Assembly: GCA_009840355.1 (NCBI GenBank)
Contig: VXNZ01000026.1
Span: forward strand, 36,921-100,920
Direction of reading: 5' to 3'
Source of the DNA: Chloroflexota bacterium
GTDB lineage: Bacteria; Chloroflexota; Dehalococcoidia; Lucifugimonadales; JADFKI01
DNA: 64,000 bases
Shown here: one piece after another, positions 33,556 to 42,775 of the stretch
How positions within the stretch are numbered: the first letter of the stretch is position 1
How the letters are laid out: every line of letters begins with the position of its first letter
Position numbers and translations under genes: made by a program
The notes under the pieces: generated by a model
What the model saw: the letters and a program-made list of their open reading frames with translations, nothing else
Database searches by the model: none
Told to the model about the DNA's origin: nothing

Positions 33556-34314
33556 ATGGGACGACTAGACGGCAAGGTTGCGCTCATTAGCGGCGGCGCG
33601 CGTGGTCAGGGCGCTGCGGAGGCGATGCTCTTCGCCAAAGAAGGCGCGAAGGTGGTCATCGGAGACCTGCTCGATGACGAGGGCAGGCAGGTCGAAGCGC
33701 AGATAGCCGAACTCGGCGGCGATGCGACTTATGTCCGGCTCGATGTTACCAGCGCGGACGAATGGGACGCAGCCGTGCAGACCGCGCTCGAACGCTACGG
33801 CAGGCTCGACATTCTAGTGAACAACGCGGGTATTCTCGGCAGGCGCACCGGCATTGAAGACACGACATCGGAGCAGTGGGACGCGATTTTGGATGTCAAC
33901 GCGAAGGGCGTATTCCTCGGCACGAAGGCGGCGATACCCGCGCTGCAAGAAGCCGGCGGCGGTTCCATCGTGAACATTTCGTCCATCGCCGGTATCATCG
34001 GCAGCAGAAACGGCATTCCGGCGTATCAGGCGAGCAAAGGTGCCGTGCGGCTCCTCACCAAATCCACCGCGCTGCAGCACGCCGCGGACAACATCCGCTG
34101 CAACTCCGTGCATCCCGGCATGATAGTAACTGCCATGACCGAAGAAACGCTTGCCATCCCCGAAATGCGCGAGTTCTACGACCAGAACATCCCGCTAGGC
34201 AGGCTAGGCACTGTGGACGACATCGCCAACGGTGTGCTATTCCTAGCATCCGACGATTCATCCTTCGTAACCGGCAGCGAACTCGTCATAGACGGCGGCC
34301 TGGTCGCCCAATAA
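33556..34314 (+). CDS. SDR-family NAD(P)-dependent oxidoreductase
   Basis: This 252-aa classical short-chain dehydrogenase has the cofactor loop GGARGQG near residue 12, NNAG near 89, the catalytic Ser in NISS and YQASK (Tyr/Lys). An Asp (GDLLDD) after the second strand favours NAD. GGAGG stands 8 bp before the ATG. The substrate is unknown. Confidence 0.9.
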   Translation: MGRLDGKVALISGGARGQGAAEAMLFAKEGAKVVIGDLLDDEGRQVEAQIAELGGDATYVRLDVTSADEWDAAVQTALERYGRLDILVNNAGILGRRTGIEDTTSEQWDAILDVNAKGVFLGTKAAIPALQEAGGGSIVNISSIAGIIGSRNGIPAYQASKGAVRLLTKSTALQHAADNIRCNSVHPGMIVTAMTEETLAIPEMREFYDQNIPLGRLGTVDDIANGVLFLASDDSSFVTGSELVIDGGLVAQ

Positions 34315-34322
34315 CTAGGACG

Positions 34323-34450
34323 TGTTGACATTTCTAAAATTCGGCTCGTCATTCCTGCGGAAGCAGGAATCCAGTGGCTTAACGATTCGATACTGCGCCA
34401 ATTTACGGTTCTGGATTCCCATTTTCACGGGAATGACGCAAATGTCAACA
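34323..34450 (+). repeat. Family D MITE-like element with perfect terminal inverted repeats
   Basis: This 128-bp element is bounded by TGTTGACATTT (34323-34333) and AAATGTCAACA (34440-34450), an 11-bp perfect inverted repeat. Inside are two hairpins, GTCATTCCTGCGGAAGCAGG and ATTCCCATTTTCACGGGAAT. No coding capacity and no obvious target duplication. It begins 8 bp after the SDR stop. Confidence 0.8.
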
Positions 34451-34471
34451 GAACCTAAAAGCGCGCAGCAA

Positions 34472-34540
34472 CTTAACAGGATGGGCAGGATAATCAGGAT
34501 AAGGCTCATATCCGTCCATCCTGTACGTCCATGTCCTATT
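34472..34540. repeat. Family A inverted repeat between convergent genes
   Basis: CTTAACAGGATGGGCAGGAT on one side and ATCCGTCCATCCTGT on the other form an imperfect hairpin between the SDR (+) and the Lon-N gene (-). It may terminate both transcripts. Confidence 0.6.
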
Positions 34541-35192
34541 GCCGGCTGAACTTCGCGCGCAGTTCGATGGCTACTCGTTCGCGGAGTTGGTCAATGTCGC
34601 GACGCAGCACTTCGGCTTCGGCTTCGAGCCGCGACACCGTGCTCGGCTTTTCCAGCAACTGCTGCTTCTCCGACAAATCGATTAGCAGCGTCTCCGCGAT
34701 AAAATACGACAGCGCCGCAGGATCGCGCGAAGTGCGAACTTCGCTCGTCCAGCCACCTTGCAGCCCGGTTATCAGGCTCAGGTATTCGTTCAACTGCCGC
34801 AGGATGGATTCGGACTCCGGGCGCGCCTCTTCTGAATCGACATCCGGCAATATGGAAACATCCGCGGTGATGTACGGACGATGCCGCGTGATGGTGTTTA
34901 TCTTGAAACGTCGCTCGCCTGTAACCGCGATTAGAAAGCGGTCGCCGCGCATCTCGTTCACCTGCGTGATGTGCGCCACCGTGCCGATGGGATGCGGTAT
35001 CGCGGGCTGCCCGACTTCATCGCCGGACTTGATAAGCACAATGCCGAAGCGCTCGTCCGAGTCGAGGCAGTCTTGCAGCAGGCGCTTGTACCGCTCCTCG
35101 AAAATCTGCAACGGTAAAGATGCGCCCGGAAACAGCACAGTGTTCAGCGGGAACAGTGGCAGGGTGCGGCGGTCTGGCAATTCAGGTGACAT
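34536..35192 (-). CDS. Lon N-terminal (LON substrate-binding) domain protein
   Basis: This 218-aa protein has the LON domain only: LPLFPLNTVLFPGASLPLQIFE at the start, GTVAHITQV and GERRFKI in the middle, and a C-terminal coiled coil. There is no AAA+ or protease part, so it is a stand-alone substrate-binding protein of the kind often found apart from lon. Its role is unproven. Confidence 0.85.
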   Translation of the reverse strand: MSPELPDRRTLPLFPLNTVLFPGASLPLQIFEERYKRLLQDCLDSDERFGIVLIKSGDEVGQPAIPHPIGTVAHITQVNEMRGDRFLIAVTGERRFKINTITRHRPYITADVSILPDVDSEEARPESESILRQLNEYLSLITGLQGGWTSEVRTSRDPAALSYFIAETLLIDLSEKQQLLEKPSTVSRLEAEAEVLRRDIDQLRERVAIELRAKFSRQ

Positions 35193-35251
35193 AGCGTAGA
35201 GTATAAACCCAATAGCCCTGTTTTGTCATTTCTGCTAACAAGAAAGGCGCG

Positions 35252-35410
35252 TTCACAATTACAATTTATCTTTGTCATTTTCAGCGAAGCGAGAAATCTA
35301 AAGTCGGAAACAGGATTGCTTGCAAACGCTCCCTACCTTCGCAGGGACATGCTTCAGATTCCTCACTGCGTTCGGAATGACAACATTATGGATTTGTGAA
35401 ATCGTATCAA
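35252..35410 (-). repeat. Family C MITE-like element, second copy
   Basis: In reverse orientation it matches the copy at 20543-20700 at the GTCATTCCGAACGCAGTGAG and ATTTCTCGCTTCGC blocks and at both flanks. The copies differ in the central spacer. Most of the 35193-35512 gap is this element. Confidence 0.7.
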
Positions 35411-35512
35411 CGGAAGGACTGATTTTAGTGGCGATTGACGACACGGCGTCAAAGCTCTAGTCTAGGTTGAATACCGAATATCAAACAGGCGGCAGGCTGA
35501 AAGGAGCTTAAA

Positions 35513-36385
35513 ATGGCTACCAGCGTACAAACCACTTACGAAGTTCAGATCGAAGACGTGGAATATCTGCGGCACGGCGATAAGCCATTCCTCGCGCGCG
35601 TCTTCAAGCCACAGGGCAGCGGTCCCTTCCCCGTGATGGTCGAACTGCACGGCGGCGCTTGGGTGAACGGCGACCGCGAGAACGGCAATGTCCCTAACGA
35701 AGCCCTCGCAAGGCGCGGTGTCGTCGTGGTCGCACTGGACTTTCGCGTGCCGCCGGAGGCATCGTACCCTGCATCGCTTGCGGACATTCACTACGGCGTC
35801 CGCTGGGCGAAGACGCATGCCGCCGATTGGAACGGCATCTCGGATAAGGTCGGCGCGATGGGCACATCGTCAGGCGCGCATCAGGCTATGCTGCTCGGCA
35901 TGCGCCCGAACGACGCCCGATACGCGGCGCTGTCGCTCTCCAACGGCGCGACCAATGCTGACGGCACGCTCGGTTGCGTCATAATGGTCTCGCCGGTCAT
36001 CGATCCGCTCGGACGTTATCACTACGCGCAGGGGCTGCGCGACGATGTCAAGCCGCCCGCGTCCATCGGCGCGAACACCGTGAAGATGCACGATATGTAC
36101 TGGGTTACCGAAGAGGCGATGGCGGAAGGCGCACCGGCGCGCATTCTCGCGGCGGGCGAGCGCACCGAACTGCCGCCAACTCTGTGTGTCGCAAGGGCAT
36201 ACGAAGCATCACATCCGCGCCCGGACCTCGACGAATTCATCGCGCAATACCGCAACGCCGGCGGGAATATCGATGTAACAATCTTTGAAGAAGAAGGCAC
36301 CGGCGTCCTAAGCGATCTCGACTCCGATGTTGCGCAGACCGCGCTCGAGCAGATGACCGCGTTCATCCACGAACACCTAGCGTAG
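35513..36385 (+). CDS. Alpha/beta hydrolase, HSL/esterase type
   Basis: This 290-aa protein has the oxyanion motif HGGAWVNGD near residue 45 and nucleophile elbow GTSSGAH near residue 117; the family is carboxylesterases of the hormone-sensitive-lipase kind. An AAGGAG site stands before the ATG. The sulfatase gene follows on the same strand after a family A repeat. Confidence 0.83.
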   Translation: MATSVQTTYEVQIEDVEYLRHGDKPFLARVFKPQGSGPFPVMVELHGGAWVNGDRENGNVPNEALARRGVVVVALDFRVPPEASYPASLADIHYGVRWAKTHAADWNGISDKVGAMGTSSGAHQAMLLGMRPNDARYAALSLSNGATNADGTLGCVIMVSPVIDPLGRYHYAQGLRDDVKPPASIGANTVKMHDMYWVTEEAMAEGAPARILAAGERTELPPTLCVARAYEASHPRPDLDEFIAQYRNAGGNIDVTIFEEEGTGVLSDLDSDVAQTALEQMTAFIHEHLA

Positions 36386-36397
36386 TCCGGCAGGGAA

Positions 36398-36420
36398 TTA
36401 ACATCGATGGGCAGGACATT
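36398..36420. repeat. Family A intergenic repeat
   Basis: TTAACATCGATGGGCAGGAC between the hydrolase stop and the ribosome site of the sulfatase. Confidence 0.5.
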
Positions 36421-36462
36421 AAGAATAGCGGCCACCACGCCCATCGTTTAGGAGGAAACACC

Positions 36463-38070
36463 TTGAGACCGAACATCGTCTTCGCGTTTGCGGATGACTG
36501 GGGCAGGTATGCCAGCGCGTACCGCAACCAGCCCGGCGAGAGCACCATCCACGAGCTTATCGAGACGCCGAACTTCGATAGGATGGCGGACGAAGGCGCG
36601 CTATTCCTGAACGCGCATGTGCCCGCGCCGAGCTGCACGCCCTGCCGCAGCTCGATTCTGTCCGGCAGGTACTTCTGGCAAACGGGGCTTGGCGCGATTC
36701 TCGCCGGCGCGCGCTGGGACGAATCCATTCCGACATACCCACTGTTGCTCGAAGAAGCCGGCTATCATATTGGTTACACATACAAGGTCTGGTCGCCCGG
36801 ACTTGCGGTCAACGCGCCATACGGCGGCGCGCGCACGATGTACGAATCCGCCGGCAAGCGATTCAATAGCTTCTCCGAGGAAGTGACCGGAAGACCGAAA
36901 GGGCAGTCGATAGACGATGCGAAGCGGGAACTTTTCGATGAGACGCGGAGCAACTTCGACAGCTTCCTCGCCGCGCGGGACGACGGCAGCCCGTTCTGCT
37001 ACTGGTGGGGTCCGACCAACACGCACCGCACTTGGCAGCAAGGCTCCGGAAAGGAACTGTGGGGACTAGACCCGGACAATTTGAAAGGGCGCATGCCTGA
37101 CTTCCTGCCCGATGTGCACGAAGTCCGTGAAGATTTCAACGACTATCTGGGCGAATGCATGGCATTCGATACAGGACTCGGCGTCATCATCGAGCGGCTT
37201 GAAGAAATCGGTGAGCTGGACAACACGCTGATTGTCGTCAGTGGCGATCACGGCATACCCGGATTCCCGCGCGCGAAGTGCAATCTGTACAACATAGGCA
37301 CGGAAGTCGCGATGGCAGTACGCTGGCATGGACATGTCGAGCCGGGACGCACCATCAGCGACTTCGTGAACCTGATGGACCTCGCGCCCACCTTCATGGA
37401 AGCGGCTGGCGTCGATGCACCTGAAGGCATGATAGCAAATAGCCTAGTGCCACTACTGGAATCCGTAGAGAGCGGGCGCATCGAAGAGGGCAGGGATTTC
37501 GTCGTAACCGGACGCGAGCGGCACATGCTCGCCAGAGAGGGCGACCTGCCGTATCCGCAGCGCGCGATTCGCACCGACGACTTCTTGTACATCCACAACT
37601 TTGAGCCGGACCGCTGGCCTGCAGGCGATCCCGCCGGCTTGGACGACGACAGCACAGAGCCGCCGTCCAAGGACGACATCCTGAACAATTACCTGGCAGT
37701 GTACGGCGATCTGGACTTAGGACCGACGAAAGTCTGGATGATATACAACCGGGCACGCGCGGATGTTAAGCCGCTGTTTCAGTTGGGCTTTGGCAAGCGC
37801 CCGCGCGAGGAGTTGTATGACCTGCGCGACGACCCGGACTACATGCGCAACGTAGCATACGACTCGGACTACGAGCAAATCCGCGCAGACCTGCACGCCC
37901 GTCTGCTGGCAGTGCTGCAAGAGCAAGACGACCCGCGCATAACCGAATCGCCGCCGCGATTCGAGCAACCGCCCTATGCCGGTCCCATCCCCGAAGCTTG
38001 GCAAACCGAAAACCGCCGGCACCTAGCCGCCACCGACCCACGAACCTTCGCGCTAGTGTACGGGCGGTGA
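36463..38070 (+). CDS. Formylglycine-type sulfatase
   Basis: This 535-aa type I sulfatase has metal-binding DD (residues 11-12) and the CxPxR signature C58-T-P-C-R62, whose Cys must be oxidised to formylglycine for activity. A GDHG motif lies near residue 259. It starts with TTG after AGGAGG. No signal peptide, so it is probably cytoplasmic. It would hydrolyse sulfate esters; the substrate is unknown. No formylglycine-generating enzyme is in the window. Confidence 0.92.
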   Translation: MRPNIVFAFADDWGRYASAYRNQPGESTIHELIETPNFDRMADEGALFLNAHVPAPSCTPCRSSILSGRYFWQTGLGAILAGARWDESIPTYPLLLEEAGYHIGYTYKVWSPGLAVNAPYGGARTMYESAGKRFNSFSEEVTGRPKGQSIDDAKRELFDETRSNFDSFLAARDDGSPFCYWWGPTNTHRTWQQGSGKELWGLDPDNLKGRMPDFLPDVHEVREDFNDYLGECMAFDTGLGVIIERLEEIGELDNTLIVVSGDHGIPGFPRAKCNLYNIGTEVAMAVRWHGHVEPGRTISDFVNLMDLAPTFMEAAGVDAPEGMIANSLVPLLESVESGRIEEGRDFVVTGRERHMLAREGDLPYPQRAIRTDDFLYIHNFEPDRWPAGDPAGLDDDSTEPPSKDDILNNYLAVYGDLDLGPTKVWMIYNRARADVKPLFQLGFGKRPREELYDLRDDPDYMRNVAYDSDYEQIRADLHARLLAVLQEQDDPRITESPPRFEQPPYAGPIPEAWQTENRRHLAATDPRTFALVYGR

Positions 38071-38209
38071 TTGGGGACGCTGTGTCGAGTCGTTAGCGGG
38101 CGTCTCTGATAAAGGGAATTATCCTGAGCATCCGTGTTAATCCCACCGTGCGCATTACAGAAAGTTTCTTGACTTATCCTTCGTGAGATGGCTTTAGGGT
38201 ATAGACGAC

Positions 38210-38980
38210 ATGCACATAGCCTTCATAGCCTTGAGTTTTCTTATTCAGGCTTCTCTTGCCGTACATGCGTATAGGACGGGGAGGGAACGCTGGATGTATC
38301 TGATTATCCTCGTCCCTGTCGTTGGGAGCTTGATTTATGTATTGGTGGAAGTCCTGCCGGAAATGCGATACAGCCCAACGGGTCGCAGGGCGTCATCACA
38401 ATTAGCAGGAATGATCGCGCCGTCTGACAATATGACGAAACTTAGGGAGCGCCTCGCCCTTCTGGACAGCGTGGAGAACAGGCAGTTGTTGGCGCGGGAG
38501 TGCGTAAACGTCGGAGAGTACAAGGAAGCTATCGAACTCTACACCGGCTGCTTGAAAGGCATCTACAAGGACGACCCTCAGTTGATGCTTGAGTTGGCTA
38601 ATGCGAATTATCTCGATGAACGATACTCTGACGCCAAGAATACTTTCGTCAGGCTGCGCGAGGTTCACCCTGAGTTCAGACATGCGGAGGGACACCTGTT
38701 GTTTGCGCGCACTCTGGAAATTATGGGTGAAGAGGGGAACGCTCTGAGGGAATACAAGGAAGTAGCGAATTACTATCCCGGTGAGGAGGCAAACTGTCGA
38801 TACGCCCTGTTGCTGAAGAAAATGGGATGCATGCAGGATGCCAACGAAGTGTTCAACAAAATAGTACTCAGGTCCCGAATGAGAGGTCGCAAGAACAAGA
38901 GCGGAGACAGGCAGTGGATAAGGACGGCTCAGGAGAATATAGAGACGAACGCCACTTCAGGCGATGGCGAAGCCGGCTAG
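38210..38980 (+). CDS. TPR protein with N-terminal membrane segments
   Basis: This 256-aa protein has two N-terminal hydrophobic helices (about 1-20 and 28-50) in an arrangement like the PLDc_N/cardiolipin synthase N-terminal region. Four to five TPR-like helical repeats follow (YKEAIELYTGCL, YSDAKNTFVRLREVHP, EGNALREYKEV), with a basic tail. It resembles membrane-anchored scaffold proteins. A TTTAGGGTATAGAC stretch lies just before the ATG and no ribosome site is seen. Confidence 0.72.
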   Translation: MHIAFIALSFLIQASLAVHAYRTGRERWMYLIILVPVVGSLIYVLVEVLPEMRYSPTGRRASSQLAGMIAPSDNMTKLRERLALLDSVENRQLLARECVNVGEYKEAIELYTGCLKGIYKDDPQLMLELANANYLDERYSDAKNTFVRLREVHPEFRHAEGHLLFARTLEIMGEEGNALREYKEVANYYPGEEANCRYALLLKKMGCMQDANEVFNKIVLRSRMRGRKNKSGDRQWIRTAQENIETNATSGDGEAG

Positions 38981-39090
38981 TCGCATTACTATTAGAAGCC
39001 GGGTGAAACTCAGTAGAAATCTTTGGTCAAAGTCTTCAGATCATCTATCAAGGATCGGGAGGTAGGCATTGGAGGCGGACGATTTACGGG

Positions 39091-39756
39091 TTGAAAAGTC
39101 CATCCGTTATGCAGGTGCGGCGGGTAATAGAGCGGCTGGCACGGGACGGATCTATAGTAGCGCGCTCCGATGGAACGCGGCATAACATCTTCCCAGTAGC
39201 AGTAAGCCTAGCGGAGGGTGAATCTCTGCGAAAGTGGGTATGTCGCGAGGGCGCGGTTCATACGATCGAAATCGGTCTTGGCTATGGAGTCTCCGCACTG
39301 CATGTCTGTGAAGGCTTGATTATGAACGGCAATCCGGGCGCTCGACATGTTGTGCTCGATCCCAACCAACTCCGGAGATTTTCGGATTGTGGGCTGCAAG
39401 TCCTGGAGGATGCTGGCGTCAGGCAGTTTGTGGAGCATTACGCTGAGCTCTCAGAGATTGCACTACCCCAGTTTCTCAAGGAAGGGCGGAGTTTCGATCT
39501 GGGATTTGTTGATGGCAACCACCGTTTTGACGGAGTCTTCCTTGATCTGTTCTATCTTGGACGACTTGTTCGCAAGGGTGGCATTTTGATCTTAGACGAC
39601 TACAATTTGCCGGGTGTCAGACGGGCCGTGTCTTTCTTCGTGAGCAACCTTGACTGGAAGATAGAGGATACCATAGACGACTACGCGATAGTCCTACGTA
39701 CGGCACGACAGGCGGACGAACGAGACTTCCGATATTTTGTTGAGTTTGGCGGTTAA
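39091..39756 (+). CDS. Class I SAM-dependent methyltransferase (type 24-like)
   Basis: This 221-aa protein has the motif IEIGLGYGVSALHV, the acidic VVLDPNQ strand, LGFVDGNHRFDGVFLDLF and LILDDYNLPGV, typical of Methyltransf_24 proteins that often accompany glycan or natural-product genes. It starts at TTG 39091 or the ATG at 39109; neither has an ideal ribosome site. The acceptor is unknown. Confidence 0.75.
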   Translation: MKSPSVMQVRRVIERLARDGSIVARSDGTRHNIFPVAVSLAEGESLRKWVCREGAVHTIEIGLGYGVSALHVCEGLIMNGNPGARHVVLDPNQLRRFSDCGLQVLEDAGVRQFVEHYAELSEIALPQFLKEGRSFDLGFVDGNHRFDGVFLDLFYLGRLVRKGGILILDDYNLPGVRRAVSFFVSNLDWKIEDTIDDYAIVLRTARQADERDFRYFVEFGG

Positions 39757-39791
39757 CCGGCGGCTGACCGGCGATTATCGCCCGCAATCAG

Positions 39792-40208
39792 TCAAGGGTT
39801 GCCTTCTTGCTCTGCCCATGGATTGTACGATCCTACATGCCAGAGTTGCCCTTCCGGGTCGCGAACGGAGAATAGGCTGCCGCCGTATGATTGCTCTTGC
39901 AGCTCGTAGATAATGTTTGCGCCGGCGGATTGCGCGCGATCGTATGCGCTATCGATGTCGCTTACTACGATATATGCGTTCTGCGTCAGTGTGCCGGTTG
40001 TGGTGGGTGCTGAGAGTGCGTCATTCGCGCTTTCACGGTGCGAGCCGAGCATTATCATACCGCCGCCAAGCGTAAGTTCCGCATGCGCCACGCCGCCTTT
40101 GCCATCAGGCACGACGAGTTTGCGCTCGAAGCCGAGCACGTCGCAGAGCCAGTTGATGGCTGCGAAGGTATCTCGATAGCGCATGCCGGGGATGACGGTG
40201 GATTTCAT
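39792..40208 (-). CDS. VOC/PhnB-like glyoxalase-fold protein
   Basis: This 138-aa protein has the PhnB-like N-terminus (PGMRYRDTFAAINWLCDVLGF), GGGMIMLG in the middle and a C-terminal DPEGQLWHVGSYNPW. It probably binds or modifies a small molecule; no substrate can be named. It is unrelated to the VOC protein at 33028 except by fold. Confidence 0.82.
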   Translation of the reverse strand: MKSTVIPGMRYRDTFAAINWLCDVLGFERKLVVPDGKGGVAHAELTLGGGMIMLGSHRESANDALSAPTTTGTLTQNAYIVVSDIDSAYDRAQSAGANIIYELQEQSYGGSLFSVRDPEGQLWHVGSYNPWAEQEGNP

Positions 40209-40254
40209 AACGGCAATCCTTAAGCTGTAATCACGGGTAGTCCTAGAAAAGCAG

Positions 40255-40327
40255 AGCGCAGTAAGTGTCGTCCTGTTTCGGGCAATCAGGGAATTATGCC
40301 CGTCTCAATATTTGCACTTACTGCGCT
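40255..40327. other. Nested intergenic hairpin
   Basis: Perfect 13-bp arms AGCGCAGTAAGTG (40255-40267) and CACTTACTGCGCT (40315-40327) enclose a 47-nt loop. A second stem CGGGCA/TGCCCG forms inside the loop. It lies between the NHL gene (stop side) and the VOC gene (start side), both on the minus strand. It could be a structured RNA, a cis-regulatory leader or a terminator without a clear T-tract. Confidence 0.6.
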
Positions 40328-40363
40328 ATGTTTGCGGTGCAATTGGCGCTGCGGCTTGGGCGG

Positions 40364-41398
40364 CTACAGGTTGAACTGCGCTTCCATGTAGCCGCTGAGC
40401 TTACTGTATATTTGGATGCGCCCACGCTGTGTGTCGGTTACCATCAGGCGCGACTTCGCTTCGTCAAAGGCGATGCCGGTGGGCATTGCGAAGCGCCACT
40501 CCGGCTCGAGCGTATAGACGCGGCGGCGCGCCTTTATCACGTCGATGTTGGCGTCCACCTGCTCCTGATGCCACTTGGCGAGTTGCTGCGCGTCTCCGAG
40601 CAGGCTCGCGACGAAGCTGCCGTCCGCGGCGTAAACCTGCACACGGTCGTTGCCCCAGTCGCACACATACACATCGCCGTCCGGATCGACGGCGACATCG
40701 CTCGGGCGGTTGAGCTGTCCTCTACCCTTGCCGTAGCTGCCGAAGGAGGAGATGTAACCGCCGTCGGAGTCGAACTTCTGCACGCGATGGTTCTTGTGGT
40801 CAGCGACATACACGTTGTCGTCGGCGTCGCAGGTGATGCCCCACGGCGAGTTCAATTCGCCATCGCCGTCGCCGAAGCTGCCGAACTGCGAGATATACTC
40901 GCCATCCTTCGTGAACTTCTGCACGCGGTGATTCAAGCTGTCCACGACATAGGCATCTTCGCTGGAGTCAAGCGCGATGCCGGACGGCTTGTTCAGCTCA
41001 CCGTCGCCGCTGCCCTCCGAGCTCCAGACCCGCAGCAGTTCGCCGTCCTTGTTGAAGACGGATACGCGGTTCATCCACTCGTCGGTGATGTACAGGTTTT
41101 CCCCGGAGTCCTTGGCAATTCCGCTCGGCCAGATTAGCTCGCCATCGCCATCGCCGTACTTGCTGAAACGACCGAGAAACTCTTCGTCGCCCGCTGTCTC
41201 CGGCACGGTGAAGCGGTTCACCTGCGCGGCGGTAGCTGCCTGATTCCACGGCACATCCAGGATTTGTTCATACTGGCGGCTCAGCACATAGACCGTATCA
41301 CCCTCTCCGGCGACGACGCCGATTGGCTGCGGCATATACAGCCCGCCGACTGCGTGGCTGAAGTCGTATGTGCGCCCTTTCGCTACTGTTGTTAGCAT
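40364..41398 (-). CDS. NHL-repeat beta-propeller protein
   Basis: This 344-aa protein has about six NHL blades: repeated GDGDGELxxPSGIAxDxxxxxYVxDxxNHRVQKF units at about 90-270. No signal peptide. NHL propellers bind proteins, RNA or carry lyase activity; no catalytic residues stand out. AGGAGTT precedes the ATG. It follows DUF1501 and DUF1800 genes on the same strand. Confidence 0.87.
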   Translation of the reverse strand: MLTTVAKGRTYDFSHAVGGLYMPQPIGVVAGEGDTVYVLSRQYEQILDVPWNQAATAAQVNRFTVPETAGDEEFLGRFSKYGDGDGELIWPSGIAKDSGENLYITDEWMNRVSVFNKDGELLRVWSSEGSGDGELNKPSGIALDSSEDAYVVDSLNHRVQKFTKDGEYISQFGSFGDGDGELNSPWGITCDADDNVYVADHKNHRVQKFDSDGGYISSFGSYGKGRGQLNRPSDVAVDPDGDVYVCDWGNDRVQVYAADGSFVASLLGDAQQLAKWHQEQVDANIDVIKARRRVYTLEPEWRFAMPTGIAFDEAKSRLMVTDTQRGRIQIYSKLSGYMEAQFNL

Positions 41399-41409
41399 AT
41401 TTCTAACTC

Positions 41410-41571
41410 CTAGTCTGTCAGCGTATCAGTCTTTCAATTATTCAGTGGGTCGGCAGGTCGAACGAATGCGTTTTGCATACAAGATCATCCGCGGTGAGCG
41501 AGTCGAACCGGCATCTAGCGAAACACTGCCAACCACGGACTGACACACTGACCTACTGAACAACTGACAAA
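41410..41571. repeat. Family E inverted pair of 8-bp-period tracts
   Basis: On the + strand TCAGTNNN-like units begin at 41418, 41426, 41434, 41442 and 41450, exactly 8 bp apart. A facing tract of ACTGA units begins at 41539, 41547, 41555 and 41563, again 8 bp apart. The pair fills the gap between the DUF1501 stop and the NHL start and could fold into an imperfect hairpin in the minus-strand transcript. Confidence 0.7.
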
Positions 41572-42705
41572 CTAATTGGCGATGAAGTCGAGCTTCTCGA
41601 AGCTGCCGCCTACGATTTCGGTGGAGTCCATCTTCATCCAGTCTTCGACGAGAGTGGAATAGACGCTGCGGAAATCGACATTGGGCACTACATCGCCCTG
41701 TTCGAGGTCTTCGGCGCGGAGCGAAGGATACTCGCCGTACTGTCCGCCTTTCACATTGTCACCGATGACCATGACCGCGCCTGCCGCGCCGTGGTCGGTG
41801 CCGGAGCCGTTGTCGTGCGTGCGCCGTCCAAACTCGGAGAACAGCATCATTACCACATTGTCGGATGCGCCGTGCGCGCGCAAGTCGTCGAAGAAGTCGT
41901 TGATGGCGGTGGACAGGTCGTCCCACAGACCGGCGAGCATATTGGGCTGACCGGCGTGCGAGTCGAAGCTGCCATGGTCGCAGTAGAACACGCGCGAGCC
42001 TAGTCCTGCCATGTGCACCTGTGCGATGCCCTTGAGTTTCTTGGCGAGCGTGGTGTCCGCGTACTCGATGTCGGACGAGTAGCGTTCCGGCGCGATCTTT
42101 AGTATGTCCGCGCCCTGCAGCGCGTCAAGCCCGGTCTGTCCGAGGAACTCCATCACGGGACCTCTGCCGACTGCCTGCCCGTAGAGGCGCGAGAACCTGT
42201 TGAGAATCTTCTGCCGCTGCTCTTCGGCGCTGATGCCGGGCATCAAGCCGTAGTTGTTCAGGTCTTCGACGCAGGCGACAGGCACGCCGGGCACCGCCAT
42301 GGCGCGGAACATGCTCGGCCCAAAGCTGACGCCGGTTACAACATTCTCTTTGTTCGGGTCTATGTTGCGGATTACCTTCCCGAGCCAGCCCTCTGTGCCC
42401 ACATCGTCCGGCTCGCAGGTGTGCCAGATGTCCATCGAGCGGAAGTGAGAGCGCGGCGAGTTTTCGTAGCCGACGCCGTGCACGATGGCGACATTGCCCT
42501 GATTGTAGAGGTCGCGGATCGCGCCCATCTGCGGGTGCAGCCCAACTTCGTCGTCGAGATGCAGCACCTGTTCCTGCGGGATGCCGACAGTGGGGCGATT
42601 GTCATAGTAAGTCTCGTTGTTATACGGAATCACCGTGTTCAAGTAGTCGTTCCCGCCCGAAAGCTGCACGACAACCACGACCGGGTCTTTCTGCGCTGTG
42701 GTCAT
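41572..42705 (-). CDS. DUF1501 family protein
   Basis: This 377-aa protein shows VVVVQLSGGNDYLNTVIPY at the start, LHPQMGAIRDLY and SHFRSMDIW near the N-terminal third, and a GHAGQ-like GSFDSHAGQPNMLAGL and FSEFGRRTHDNGSGTDHGAAG near the C-terminus, hallmarks of DUF1501 (alkaline-phosphatase-like fold). The usual Tat signal is missing. GGAGCAACAG stands before the ATG. It is paired with DUF1800, as is typical; function is unknown. Confidence 0.9.
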   Translation of the reverse strand: MTTAQKDPVVVVVQLSGGNDYLNTVIPYNNETYYDNRPTVGIPQEQVLHLDDEVGLHPQMGAIRDLYNQGNVAIVHGVGYENSPRSHFRSMDIWHTCEPDDVGTEGWLGKVIRNIDPNKENVVTGVSFGPSMFRAMAVPGVPVACVEDLNNYGLMPGISAEEQRQKILNRFSRLYGQAVGRGPVMEFLGQTGLDALQGADILKIAPERYSSDIEYADTTLAKKLKGIAQVHMAGLGSRVFYCDHGSFDSHAGQPNMLAGLWDDLSTAINDFFDDLRAHGASDNVVMMLFSEFGRRTHDNGSGTDHGAAGAVMVIGDNVKGGQYGEYPSLRAEDLEQGDVVPNVDFRSVYSTLVEDWMKMDSTEIVGGSFEKLDFIAN

Positions 42706-42775
42706 TTCTGTTGCTCCTATAATTTATGCAGTGTGTTTCAGGTTCTTCTGCGCGCGAGATGTTGCGCTCTGACGC

